This document shows, in pieces, positions 8,785 to 17,435 of a stretch of DNA of 64,000 bases. The notes under the pieces were generated by a model, which searched no databases, was not told where the DNA came from, and saw only the letters and a list, made by a program, of their open reading frames with translations. Location of the stretch: assembly GCA_963710495.1 (NCBI GenBank), contig CAVQAI010000010.1:62001-126000 (forward strand), given 5' to 3'. This DNA is from Bog-756 sp963710495. GTDB lineage: Bacteria > Actinomycetota > Acidimicrobiia > Acidimicrobiales > RAAP-2. The number at the start of each line of letters is the position of its first letter. The stretch's first letter is position 1. A program made the translations under genes and the position numbers.

Positions 8785-9543
8785 ATGACCAAGACGGTGA
8801 TGATCACGGGAGCCGGATCGGGCTTCGGCAAGCTGGCCAGTCTCGCCCTGGCCGAACGGGGCCACCGGGTCATCGCCACCACGGAGACCGACGATCAGGC
8901 TGAGTTGCTGTACGCAGAGGCACCCGCTCTGGTGGTCGAGCGCATCGACATCACCAGCGACGACGTTATCCGGGCCGCCCGGTGGGACATCGACGTGCTC
9001 ATCAACAACGCCGGCGCCGGTCAGACGGGACCGATGGCCGATGTTCCGATCGACCGGGTCCGCCGGTTGTTCGAGGTGAATGTCTTCGGCACCCTCGCCG
9101 TCACGCAACAGGTCCTCAAGTCGATGATCCCCAAGGGGGCGGGACGGATCATCATCGTTTCCTCCATCGCCGGCGTCCTCTCCGCACCCACCTTCGGCCC
9201 ATATTCGATGACCAAGCACGCCCTGGAGGCCATGGGGAAGGCCATGCGGGGTGAACTCGCTCCGCTCGGGATCGACGTGACCCTGTTGAACCCCGGTCCC
9301 TATCAGACCGGATTCAACGATCGGATGGCCGCGTCCATGTGGGACTGGTTCGGCGACTCGTCACTGAACGCGTCAGCCACCGAGCTCTTCCGGTCGGTGG
9401 GCGACCTCGTGACCACCGGCCAGTTGGATCCCCGGGAGGTGGCCGACCGGATGGTCGAGCTGGTGGAGGCGGAGACGACGACCGAGAACAATTTCGTGCC
9501 CCCCGAGATCAGGGCGCTCGCTGCCGCCGCCCTCGAAGGCTGA
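8785..9543 (+). CDS. SDR-family NAD(P)-dependent oxidoreductase
   Basis: A 252-residue classical short-chain dehydrogenase. The cofactor motif is TGAGSGFG (residues ~7-14), with the structural motif NNAGAG, a catalytic Ser in IIIVSSIAG and the YxxxK pair in PYSMTKHALE. Acidic residues after beta-2 (ETDDQ) favour NAD over NADP. It stands alone with a short intergenic region on both sides; the substrate is unknown. Confidence 0.92.
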   Translation: MTKTVMITGAGSGFGKLASLALAERGHRVIATTETDDQAELLYAEAPALVVERIDITSDDVIRAARWDIDVLINNAGAGQTGPMADVPIDRVRRLFEVNVFGTLAVTQQVLKSMIPKGAGRIIIVSSIAGVLSAPTFGPYSMTKHALEAMGKAMRGELAPLGIDVTLLNPGPYQTGFNDRMAASMWDWFGDSSLNASATELFRSVGDLVTTGQLDPREVADRMVELVEAETTTENNFVPPEIRALAAAALEG

Positions 9544-9563
9544 GCCCGGCGCCGGCCGGTCTG

Positions 9564-10037
9564 TCACCCAGCGGGTGCCGCCGCGCTCCCGGCTGGGCGG
9601 CGCGCCACCCACAGCAACTCCCAACGATTGCCTTCGGGATCGGCCACCAAGCCCGAGCGACCGCCCCACGGGTGGTCCTGGGGCTCGGACACGGCCTGGC
9701 CGCCGGCCCGCACGGCGGAGGCAAAGGCCGCGCCGACCTCGTCGCGGGTGGCGAGCCTGACGACGAGAGTCACGGCGGAGCGATCCGGTGACGCGGCGTC
9801 GGCCGGTCCGGTCACCTCCTCGGGCTCGCTCGACGGATGGAGGGCGAGGGCGACACCCTCGAGCTGGAAGATCGACAGCGAGTCCGATGCACCCGGCTGC
9901 TCCTGCCAGCCGAGGGCCCGGTAGTAGCGACGGAGCGCGGGCATGTCGCCAACGCTCAGCACCACCATCGAGAGGTCGGCAGGCATGACCGGTGCGGGCT
10001 CCTCGACGGTGCCGCCGGGGGTGATGGTCTCGGCCAT
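9564..10037 (-). CDS. VOC-superfamily (glyoxalase/dioxygenase fold) protein
   Basis: A 157-residue two-module VOC protein. Strand patterns LSMVVLSVGDMPALRRYYRALGW and GVALALHPS form the first module; RLATRDEVGAAFASAVRAGG and GRSGLVADPEGNRWELLWV form the second. The last DPEGNRWEL block is diagnostic. Metal ligands usual for active VOC enzymes (His/Glu) are only partly evident, so it could be an enzyme or a binding or resistance protein. Confidence 0.85.
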   Translation of the reverse strand: MAETITPGGTVEEPAPVMPADLSMVVLSVGDMPALRRYYRALGWQEQPGASDSLSIFQLEGVALALHPSSEPEEVTGPADAASPDRSAVTLVVRLATRDEVGAAFASAVRAGGQAVSEPQDHPWGGRSGLVADPEGNRWELLWVARRPAGSAAAPAG

Positions 10038-10196
10038 GGTCGGCTCCGCTTCCGTCGGCTCGGTCGTTCCCCGTCCGGACCCTACGACCGGGGGTCCGCC
10101 CGGGCAACCGGTTCCCGCCGTTCGGCGACGATGTCCCGGCCGATGGCGTCGAGGGCCGCGCCGTCACCTCGCGCCGACCGGTCGCAGCCGGCGGGA

Positions 10197-11516
10197 TCAA
10201 TCCGAGCGTCGCGGTCGCTGATTGATGCAGCCGGCCAGCGCGGCGGCGAAGTCCGGGGCTCGCTCCGGATTCAATGATCCGCATGCGATCCGGATCCCCG
10301 GGGGTGAGGCGATGCGGAAGCGGGCGCCGGGGCTCACCGCCCAGCCTCGCTCGAGGAGGCACCCGGCCACCCCCGCCTCGTCGACGACCGGAAGCCACGT
10401 CGTGAAGCCCGAGGAACCGGTGGCGTGCAGACCCTGGGCGGCGAGCGCTTGGCTGAGGGCCGTGCGCCGGCGGCGGTAGCTGAGCGCGGCGCGCTCCAGC
10501 AGTTCGGCGACGCCGGGATCACTCCACAGCTCGGCGACGGCGTGTTGGAGCAGGTAGCTGACCCAGCCGGTCCCGAGGGCCTGTCGTCCTTCGACGCGCG
10601 CCACCGTGGACGGATCGCCGGCCAGGACGGCCAGCCGGAGGTCGGGGCTCAACCACTTGGACACCGAGCGGATGGTGGCCCAGCGGTCATGGCCCCGACA
10701 GGACGTGAAGGCCGGGGCACCGGCGGCCGGCCCGGCGTGGTCGTCCTCGATGACCAGCACCCCCGGGTACCGGGCCACCACGGCGCCGAGCTCGCCGGCC
10801 CGGGCGGTGTCCCAGGCCGAGCCGGTCGGGTTCTGGGCCCTCGGGGTGAGGAGCACGGCCGCCACCCCCTGCCGGAGGGCCGCCTCCAGAAGGTCGGGTC
10901 GGGCCCCGTGGTCGTCGAGCGGCACCGGGACGAGCTCGAGCCCGACCCCGGTGAGCAGGTCGATGGCGGCCGTGTACCCGGGGTCCTCGACGGCGATCCG
11001 GTCCCCGGGGCGTAGCCAGGCCCCGATGACCCGCTCGACCCCGTCGAGGGCGCCACCGACCACCGCCAGGTTGGTGGCGTCGATCCCGTCGCGGCCGAGC
11101 TGGCTCCGGGCCACGTCGGCCAGGTGCGGGGCGACCGCCGGCTCGCCGTACTGGCGCGTCGTCGTCGGCGAGGCCGGCAGCCGGGGAAGCAGGTCGGGAT
11201 CGGGACCGCCACTCCGGAGGTCGACCACGCCCTCCGGAGTGCTGAGCGGCAGGTGCGACGAGAGGGGAGGACGGGCGTTGACCCGGGTACCCCTCCGCCC
11301 CGAGCCCGTCGCCAACCCGCGCCAGCGAAGTTGGCGATAGGCGTCCGCCACGGTCGACGGGCTGACCCCGAGCTGCGCCGCCAGCCGGCGCACGGTGGGG
11401 AGGGCCTCGCCGGGCCCGAGGGTCCCCTGGCCGATCGCCCCCTCCACGCTGTCGACGATCTCGCTGGCCTTCGCCCCGGTGATGACGTAAGGTGTAGATC
11501 GTACTGTTCCTTCCAC
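10197..11516 (-). CDS. MocR/PtsJ-type GntR-aminotransferase fusion regulator
   Basis: A 439-residue regulator. The N-terminal GntR winged helix (residues ~10-75) has GEALPTVRRLAAQLGVSPSTVADAYRQL. It is fused to a class I aminotransferase-like domain that keeps a PLP-type lysine segment (TIRSVSKWLSPDLRLAVLAG) and NPTG (AQNPTGSAWD). I chose the GTG at 11516 because the protein then begins just before the PtsJ-like YVITGAKASEIVDS block; the frame is open upstream but that part overlaps the divergent gene. MocR proteins sense PLP or aminated ligands. The divergently transcribed partner has a PNPOx fold, consistent with a vitamin-B6-related role. Confidence 0.85.
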   Translation of the reverse strand: MEGTVRSTPYVITGAKASEIVDSVEGAIGQGTLGPGEALPTVRRLAAQLGVSPSTVADAYRQLRWRGLATGSGRRGTRVNARPPLSSHLPLSTPEGVVDLRSGGPDPDLLPRLPASPTTTRQYGEPAVAPHLADVARSQLGRDGIDATNLAVVGGALDGVERVIGAWLRPGDRIAVEDPGYTAAIDLLTGVGLELVPVPLDDHGARPDLLEAALRQGVAAVLLTPRAQNPTGSAWDTARAGELGAVVARYPGVLVIEDDHAGPAAGAPAFTSCRGHDRWATIRSVSKWLSPDLRLAVLAGDPSTVARVEGRQALGTGWVSYLLQHAVAELWSDPGVAELLERAALSYRRRRTALSQALAAQGLHATGSSGFTTWLPVVDEAGVAGCLLERGWAVSPGARFRIASPPGIRIACGSLNPERAPDFAAALAGCINQRPRRSD

Positions 11517-11534
11517 AGTTTGTACTGTAACAGT
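11503..11534. promoter_or_regulatory. Array of ACTGT/ACAGT boxes between MocR gene and PNPOx-fold gene
   Basis: Four 5-mers alternate in orientation: ACTGT (11503-11507), ACAGT (11515-11519), ACTGT (11524-11528) and ACAGT (11530-11534). The middle pair forms an inverted repeat around 4 bp. MocR proteins usually bind paired short repeats near their own promoter, so this is the likely operator. It overlaps the first codons of the chosen MocR start. Confidence 0.5.
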
Positions 11535-11621
11535 TTTGCTTTGAACAGCTTGTCCGGTATCGATTTGCCCGAGTAACAGCCAGCCCGACCGGAGGGCTGC
11601 CGACAGCCGGCAGGAGCTCCC

Positions 11622-12338
11622 GTGGTCCAGCCCGAAACCGCGCCCGACGTCCCACCCGCATCCCCGGCCAGCCGGCGGGTCCGGGTGCGCCGGCTGGCCG
11701 AACGCGGCCGCTACGACCGCCAGTCCGTTGACGCCATCCTCGACGAAGGTTTCGTCTGCCACGTGGGTGTCGTCGGACCGGATGGCCCCGCCGTCATTCC
11801 GACCGCCTACGGCCGCCACGGCGACTGGCTCTATCTCCATGGGGCCCCGGCCAACGCCATGCTGGGCGCGGCCGGCTCCGGGCCGATCTGTGTCACGGTC
11901 ACGTTGGTCGACGGTCTCGTCCTCGCCCGCTCGGCCTTCCACCACTCGATCAACTACCGCTCCGTCGTGATCTACGGCGCGGGCGAGGAGGTCACCGACC
12001 CGGACGAGAAGCGCCGGGCGATGGACATCCTCGTCGAGCACCTGGTGCCCGGCCGGCGGGCCGATGCCCGGCCTCCCACCGTCGCCGAGCTCCGGGCCAC
12101 CCGGGTGGTGCGCCTCCACCTGGGCGAGGCCTCCGCCAAGGTCAGGGTCGGGGGACCCAAGGACGACGAGGAGGATCTGGCCCTGCCCATCTGGGCCGGG
12201 GAGCTGCCCATGGCGCCAGCCATCGGGCCACCGGTCGGTGCCTCCGACCTGCCCGCCGGCATCGAGCCTCCCGACTACGTCAGGGGCTACCGGCGCGCCG
12301 GACGACCGCCCGCAGCACCCGACGGCGTGGCGGTCTGA
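11622..12338 (+). CDS. Pyridoxamine 5'-phosphate oxidase family (flavin-nucleotide-binding) protein
   Basis: A 238-residue split-barrel FMN-binding protein. The N-terminal RGRYDRQSVDAILDEGFVCHVGVV and the following DGPAVIPTAYGRHGDWLYLHG plus ARSAFHHSINYRSVVIYG are the conserved blocks of the PNPOx-like '12' family. It starts at GTG 11622. Divergence from the MocR-type gene suggests it is the MocR target. Whether it oxidises pyridoxamine phosphate or only binds flavin or F420 is unknown. Confidence 0.88.
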   Translation: MVQPETAPDVPPASPASRRVRVRRLAERGRYDRQSVDAILDEGFVCHVGVVGPDGPAVIPTAYGRHGDWLYLHGAPANAMLGAAGSGPICVTVTLVDGLVLARSAFHHSINYRSVVIYGAGEEVTDPDEKRRAMDILVEHLVPGRRADARPPTVAELRATRVVRLHLGEASAKVRVGGPKDDEEDLALPIWAGELPMAPAIGPPVGASDLPAGIEPPDYVRGYRRAGRPPAAPDGVAV

Positions 12339-12404
12339 CGCTCAGGTCGTACGGCGTCAGGTGATCGGAGACCCCGCCGGCCGGGGTCGATCACAGCCGG
12401 CAGC

Positions 12405-12605
12405 TCAGGACGGGCCGTGCTCCTCGCCGACCACCGCAGCGTCGGGGCCCGGGAAGAAGAGGTCCTCGTGGCCGGTGTCGGCCCACCTGACCACGTAGGG
12501 CGGCTCACCGTTCGCCCGGCGGACCTCCAGGACCTCGCAGTTGCGTTGGGGCAGCCCCACCCGGCGCCCACCGATCAGGATCCGATCGCCGACGTTGGCA
12601 TGCAT
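12405..12605 (-). CDS. DUF1918 domain protein
   Basis: A 66-residue protein covering the whole DUF1918 domain: GDRILIGGRRVGLPQRNCEVLEVR, then PPYVVRWADTGHEDLFFPGPDA. It is a small SH3-like beta-barrel family common in actinobacteria, function unknown. The start ATG at 12605 is preceded by a strong AGGGAGG Shine-Dalgarno sequence. The larger open frame upstream is spurious. Confidence 0.9.
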   Translation of the reverse strand: MHANVGDRILIGGRRVGLPQRNCEVLEVRRANGEPPYVVRWADTGHEDLFFPGPDAAVVGEEHGPS

Positions 12606-12666
12606 CGCCACTCCCTCCCTCGACGGTGTGCTCCTCTTTGCATGGTGAACCGGTCGGCGGCGGCGA

Positions 12667-13591
12667 TCAAGAGGGTGCCGAGAGAGCGCCTCCGGCCTGC
12701 CGGGCGGTGTGAGCCGACCGCCAGGGGGTGAGGTCGAGCCCGGGGTACCGGTGGGCCACGCCGGCCAGCGTCTCCTCTGTCCAGAAGGAGTGGCCCGGCG
12801 ACGGAAAGCCGAGGACGGCCAGCTGGCGCGGTGACGCCCCCGGCACGAAGTTGTGCCACTCGGCCGAGAATCCCTTGAACGGCCACGCCTGGTACCCACC
12901 CCATTCCACCGCGGCCGGCTTGTAGGAGACGTGCAGCATGAAGCGGGCCTGGGTCGGGTCGTCGAAGTCCACCGAGCGGTGGTAGACGTCGGGACGGTAG
13001 ACGACGATCGATCCGGCCGGCGCCGAGGCGTCGCCGTCCTCCCGGTAGAACGCGGCATGGTCGTCGAGGTTGAGCGTGTGCTCCTCCACCGGGATGGACC
13101 GGGTCAGCCGACGCGAGACGAAGCGGGTGGCGCCGTTCTCCGGCCCGACGTCGTTGAGGTAGACGAACAGCTCGACCTGGTGGTACCCGGGCTCGGGGCG
13201 GGGGACGGTGAGCGTGTGGTTGGGGTAGTCGGTGTGGAACAGCTGGTTGAAACCCGATGGCTGGCCGGCGTACTTGGCCGACGCGAGGGCGAGGTACATG
13301 CGCACCTCGTCCGTGCCCAGCAGGTCGGCAGCCAGGTCGATGAGCAGGTCGCTCACCACCAGGGCATTGAGGGAGCGGCTGCGGAAGGGGAACTCCGGCC
13401 ATGTCGCGTCCCAGGTGCTCCACCGGGCGTCACGGCTCTCGAGTGGCCCGGCCATCGCCTCGGGCGGCGGGAACAGCTTGGCTGCCGCCCGTTGGGCCGC
13501 CTCCAGCCGGTCGGCGGGCACGGCTCGCTCGAGCACGCACCAGCCGTCCTCCTCCCAGGCCCGGCGCTGCCCCGGCGGACAAGATGCTCAT
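12667..13591 (-). CDS. Phytanoyl-CoA dioxygenase (PhyH)-family protein, frame break near N terminus
   Basis: A non-haem Fe(II)/2-oxoglutarate dioxygenase fold. The iron triad is visible as HTD in QLFHTDYPNH and the distal His in DVYHRSVDF; the 2-oxoglutarate Arg is probably in the QARFMLH block. Conserved residues RAWEEDGWCVLERAV lie upstream of the first usable start (GTG 13536) in the same frame, which has no start codon before its stop at 13588-13590. An ATG at 13591 in the other frame encodes MSILSAG, and joining the frames at the GGGGC run (13573-13570) gives a natural N terminus and a ~308-residue protein. The substrate is unknown. Confidence 0.8.
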
Positions 13592-13755
13592 GTTCGCCAG
13601 GGTAACAACCGCCTCCCGGCGGCTTATTGACAGGGGGATTGACAGGAGGGGGGACGGGCCACGAGACTCGCCGTCCGCGACATCCGGTCAGGGGCAGCCG
13701 GCGCGATGACAGACACCACCGGGGGAGGCGTCCGAGCGCAAGAGAGGGACTGCAT

Positions 13756-15244
13756 ATGAGCAGGGGCATTGCCGTTCGAACTGCGGTGCCGGCCGCCGTG
13801 CGTGGCCGCCGGAGCACTGCTTCTCTCCGTGGTGTCCATGGCGCCGCCGGCCGGGGCCACCAAGTCGCAGTCGGCCCCGGTCTTCTCGGGCAAGAGCACG
13901 GCCAAGGGCAAGCAGGGCACGCCGCTCGACGTCACGGTCAAGACCAAGGCCAACCCCACCGCCACCCTGTCGGTGACCACACCGCTTCCACCGGGGGTCT
14001 CGTTCCACGACAACGGGAACGGCACCGGCACGCTGTCGGACCCGACACCGTTGGGCGGCACCTACTCCATCGGACTGCAGGCCACCAACGTCACCAGTCA
14101 GGCCAACACGGTGGATGAGACGCTGACCCTCGCCGTCAAGTCCAAGCTCCCGGCCATCCGCCACGTCTTCGTCATCATGCTCGAGAACAACGACTACGCC
14201 GCCACGTTCGGGGCGCCGTCCGTCGATCCCTACCTGGCCACCACCCTGCCCACCCAGGGCGCGCTCCTGAAGAACTACTTCGGCATCGGCCACTTCTCGA
14301 ACGACAACTACGCCGGCTTCATCTCGGGGCAGCCGCCCAACGCCGACAACCAGCTCGACTGCCTCGGTTCCGGCTTTGCCGACTTCCCTCCGGCTGCTCC
14401 GCAGCTCAATGGCATCCAGCAGGGGGTCGGGTGTGTGTACCCGCCGGCGGTGACGACGCTCGCCAACCAGCTCGACAGTGATGGGCTGAGCTGGAAGGGC
14501 TACCAGGAGGACATGGGGAACAACCCGGCCCGCGACGGCAGCGTCACGTGCAGCCACCCCCCCATCGGCAACAGCGATCCGACGACCGCGGCGGCGTCGT
14601 CCGACGGGTACACCACCCGGCACGACCCGTTCGTGTACTTCCACTCGATCATCGACGACACCTCCGAGTGCAGCCAAAACGTGGTGCCCATGGGGGACAC
14701 CGCCGGTGCCATGCCGGCCGGCACGCCGGCCGGGGCGACCGGGCTGGTGACCGACCTGCAGTCGGTGGCCACCACCCCCAACCTCAGCTTCATCACCCCC
14801 AACCTGTGCGACGACGGCCATGACTACCCGTGCACCAACACGACGGGAGCGGGCCAAGGCGGCGGGTCGGCGGTCGGAGACATCGACAAGTGGCTCAAGA
14901 CCTGGGTGCCGATCATCACCTCGTCACCGGCGTTCCGGCAGGACGGCCTGCTCGAGATCACCTTCGACGAGGCCGAGGACCCGAGCGTCGATGCCACCGC
15001 CTGCTGCGGCGAGACCCCGGGGCCGGCCGCCTCTTCCGGCCTCAACGGCCGCACTGGACCGGGCGGAGGTGTGGTCGGGGCGGTGCTGCTGTCGCCCTTC
15101 ATCGCCGGGAACACGGTGGTGACCAAGACCTCCTACAACCACTACTCGTCACTGGCCTCGTTGGAGGACCTCTTCGGGCTGCCCCGACTCGGCGAGGCCC
15201 AGACCGTCACCACCACCTTCGACAAGCACATCTACACCGGGTAG
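13756..15244 (+). CDS. Secreted phosphoesterase (PF04185-like) with N-terminal Ig-like domain; N-terminal frame break
   Basis: The mature part (~residues 35-130) is a putative Ig domain (PLPPGVSFHDNGNGTG, GGTYSIGLQATN). A phosphoesterase/phospholipase C-like alkaline-phosphatase-fold domain follows: HVFVIMLENNDYAATFG, GHFSNDNYAGFISGQ, LLEITFDEAED and NHYSSLASLEDLFGLP. The catalytic region in-frame begins at a TTG (13769). The ATG at 13756 in the previous frame encodes MSRGIAVRTAVPAAV, which joined to VAAGALLLSVVSMAPPAGA makes a textbook Sec signal peptide. The break lies at ~13798-13803 (GTGCGTGG) and is repaired by adding one CG. The protein would be exported; substrate could be a phosphodiester or phosphomonoester. 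Confidence 0.82.
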
Positions 15245-15350
15245 GCGCGTCCCGCGCCGGAATCCGGCGGCCTGCCGTCGAGTCGGCCCCGTGCTAGACC
15301 TGCCGAGAGGTGCTCAGCGCAATTGGCACGTCTAGGCGATCCAGCCGGGG

Positions 15351-17435
15351 GTGGGCGACCAGATGAGCGGAACTTCGATGGCCCCGTCCGTGGGCCGGCC
15401 GCTGCGCGTGGCTCCGGCCAGCGAGCGCCGGGGGGGCGCCGTCACCGCCGTGGCCGCCCTCACCCCGGTCGCCGTCGTGGTCCTGGCCCAGGTCGTGCTG
15501 TTCCCGATGCCGGTCGGGGTCTGGCTCCAAGGGGTGATCCTCGGGCTCCTCGGCTCGTTGATGGCGGTCGGCCTCGGCGTCGTCTACCGCCTCAACCGTG
15601 TCGTCAACTTCGCCCAGGGCGACCTGGGTAGCGCTCCCGCCGTGCTGGCCTTCGGGCTGGTCGGGCTGTCCGGGGTCAACTACTTCCTGGGGCTGGCCAC
15701 CGGGCTGGTCGGTGTGGTGCTGCTCACCGCCGTGGCCGAGATCGCCATCATCCGCCGCTTCGCCCGGTCCCCGCGCCTCATGCTCACGGTGGCCACCATC
15801 GGCCTGTCCCAGCTGCTCATCGTGGCCAGCCTGCTCATCCCCAACATCTGGGGCCAGACCCCGATCGGCACCGCGGCGGTGCACGTCCCGATCCACCTCA
15901 CGTTCCGGCTGTCCCCGGTGGTGCTCACCGCCGACGACTTGGTGGCGGTGGTGGTGTCGGTGCTGGCCCTGGTGTCGGTGGCCCTGTGGTTCAAGTCGAC
16001 CGACATCGGCATCGCCACCCGGGCTGCCGGCGACCACCGGGACCGCGCCGCCATGCTGGGCATCCCGGTCAACCGGCTGCAGACCATCACCTGGGTGGTG
16101 GCCGGCGTGCTCTCCTATCTGAGCGTGTTCCTGAAGGCGGCCGTCGTCGGCCTGCCTCTCGATCCGACCTTCAGCTTGACCGCCCTGGTCTCGGCCCTCG
16201 GCGCCCTGGCCCTCGGGGGATTCACGGATCTGCCGTTGGTGGCGCTGGCCGCAGTGGCCATCGGCACCTTGGAGCAGGGCGTGGCCTGGGACCAACCGGC
16301 CCGGCCCACCCTGGTGTTGGCGGTGATCGCCGCGGTGGTGTTGTTCGGGATGTTCTTCCGCCAGCTGGTGCGGTCGTCCGGCCCACGCCCGGGGTCGGCG
16401 GGCGGCCAGTGGGTGTTGGCGTCGGGCATCCGGGACATCCCGGCCGCCTGGCGGCGCCTGGTCGAGGTGCGGCTGGGCGCTTCCGGGGGCGCCGTCCTCC
16501 TGCTCGGGTTCATGGCCACGCTCCCGTTGTGGTTGGGGCCGGGGAGCCTGCTCGAGGTCTCCACCCTGCTGGCCCTGGCCGTGGTGGGCTGCTCCCTGGT
16601 GGTCCTGACCGGATGGGCCGGCCAGGTCAGCCTGGGCCAGATGTCGTTCGCCGCCGCCGGCGGGGTCGCCGCCGCGGCGGCCATGGTGAACTGGCACTGG
16701 GACCTCAGCCTGGCGTTCCTGCTGGCCGGTGTCACCGGTGCCGCGGTCGCACTGGTCGTCGGTCTCCCGACGCTCCGGCTCGAGGGGATGTTCGTGGCCG
16801 TCACCACCCTGGCCTTCGGGCTGGCCGTCTCGGGCTACCTGCTCGACCGGGCCGAGTTCTCATGGATACCGAACGCGCCGATCACCACGCCGAAGCTCTT
16901 CGGTGTGTCGCTGACCACGCAGCCCGCCGTCTACGCCACCTGCCTCGGTGTGGTCGTCGCCACCGTGGTGGCCATGGGCGGCCTGCGCCGGAGCCGGTTC
17001 GGCCGGGTGCTCCGGGCGGTGAGCTCCAACGAACGGGCCCTGTCCGGCTACGGCGTCGACGTCCGGCGGGCCAAGCTGAGCGCGTTCGCCGTCTCCGGGG
17101 GCATCGCCGGGATGGCCGGTTGCCTCCTGGTCCTGGTCAACCAACAGTACGTCGAGTCGCCCTTCACGGCCACCGCCAGCTTGGCCGTGTTCACCGCCAC
17201 CGCGGTGGGCGGGCTGGGCTCGGTGGTGGGCGCCGTCAGCGGCGCCGCCGTCGTGGAAGGGAGCGCCGTCTTCCTGCCCCCCAGCTGGCAGCTGTTCCCC
17301 TCCGCCTTCGGCGTGCTGATCGTGCTGCTGGCCTTCCCCGGCGGGATCGCCAGCCTGGTGTTCGCGGCCCGGGACCGCCTGGTGGGTGCGGCCGCCCGCC
17401 GGCGCGGTCTGGCCCTGGCCGGAGGGGCGGAGTGA
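15351..17435 (+). CDS. Branched-chain amino acid-type ABC permease, LivH-LivM fusion
   Basis: A 694-residue protein uniting both permease halves of a HAAT-type importer. Residues ~45-330 are LivH-like (LGVVYRLNRVVNFAQGDLG, TRAAGDHRDRAAMLGIPVNRL). Residues ~375-680 are LivM-like (VVLTGWAGQVSLGQMSFAAAGG, FGRVLRAVSSNERALSGYGVDVRRAKLSAFAVSG). The separate LivH and LivM of E. coli are about 300 and 425 residues, so this is a full fusion. It starts at GTG 15351, with an alternative ATG at 15363. It heads a three-gene operon; the next start overlaps its stop (GTGA). Confidence 0.9.
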   Translation: MGDQMSGTSMAPSVGRPLRVAPASERRGGAVTAVAALTPVAVVVLAQVVLFPMPVGVWLQGVILGLLGSLMAVGLGVVYRLNRVVNFAQGDLGSAPAVLAFGLVGLSGVNYFLGLATGLVGVVLLTAVAEIAIIRRFARSPRLMLTVATIGLSQLLIVASLLIPNIWGQTPIGTAAVHVPIHLTFRLSPVVLTADDLVAVVVSVLALVSVALWFKSTDIGIATRAAGDHRDRAAMLGIPVNRLQTITWVVAGVLSYLSVFLKAAVVGLPLDPTFSLTALVSALGALALGGFTDLPLVALAAVAIGTLEQGVAWDQPARPTLVLAVIAAVVLFGMFFRQLVRSSGPRPGSAGGQWVLASGIRDIPAAWRRLVEVRLGASGGAVLLLGFMATLPLWLGPGSLLEVSTLLALAVVGCSLVVLTGWAGQVSLGQMSFAAAGGVAAAAAMVNWHWDLSLAFLLAGVTGAAVALVVGLPTLRLEGMFVAVTTLAFGLAVSGYLLDRAEFSWIPNAPITTPKLFGVSLTTQPAVYATCLGVVVATVVAMGGLRRSRFGRVLRAVSSNERALSGYGVDVRRAKLSAFAVSGGIAGMAGCLLVLVNQQYVESPFTATASLAVFTATAVGGLGSVVGAVSGAAVVEGSAVFLPPSWQLFPSAFGVLIVLLAFPGGIASLVFAARDRLVGAAARRRGLALAGGAE

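Noticed and set aside
11517..12119. N-terminal extension of the MocR frame across the PNPOx-fold gene
   Set aside because: It would overlap the whole 5' half of a well-supported divergent gene. PtsJ-like homology begins at the GTG near 11516.
15294..16697. 467-codon minus-strand frame under the LivH-LivM gene
   Set aside because: Gln/His/Gly-rich composition typical of antisense to hydrophobic GC-rich genes; no domain.
15986..17431. Upstream extension of the MFS-LivF-LivG frame over the permease gene
   Set aside because: It is a shifted-frame shadow of LivH-LivM, low-complexity and Arg/Gly-rich. A GTG with Shine-Dalgarno at 17432 fits the real start.
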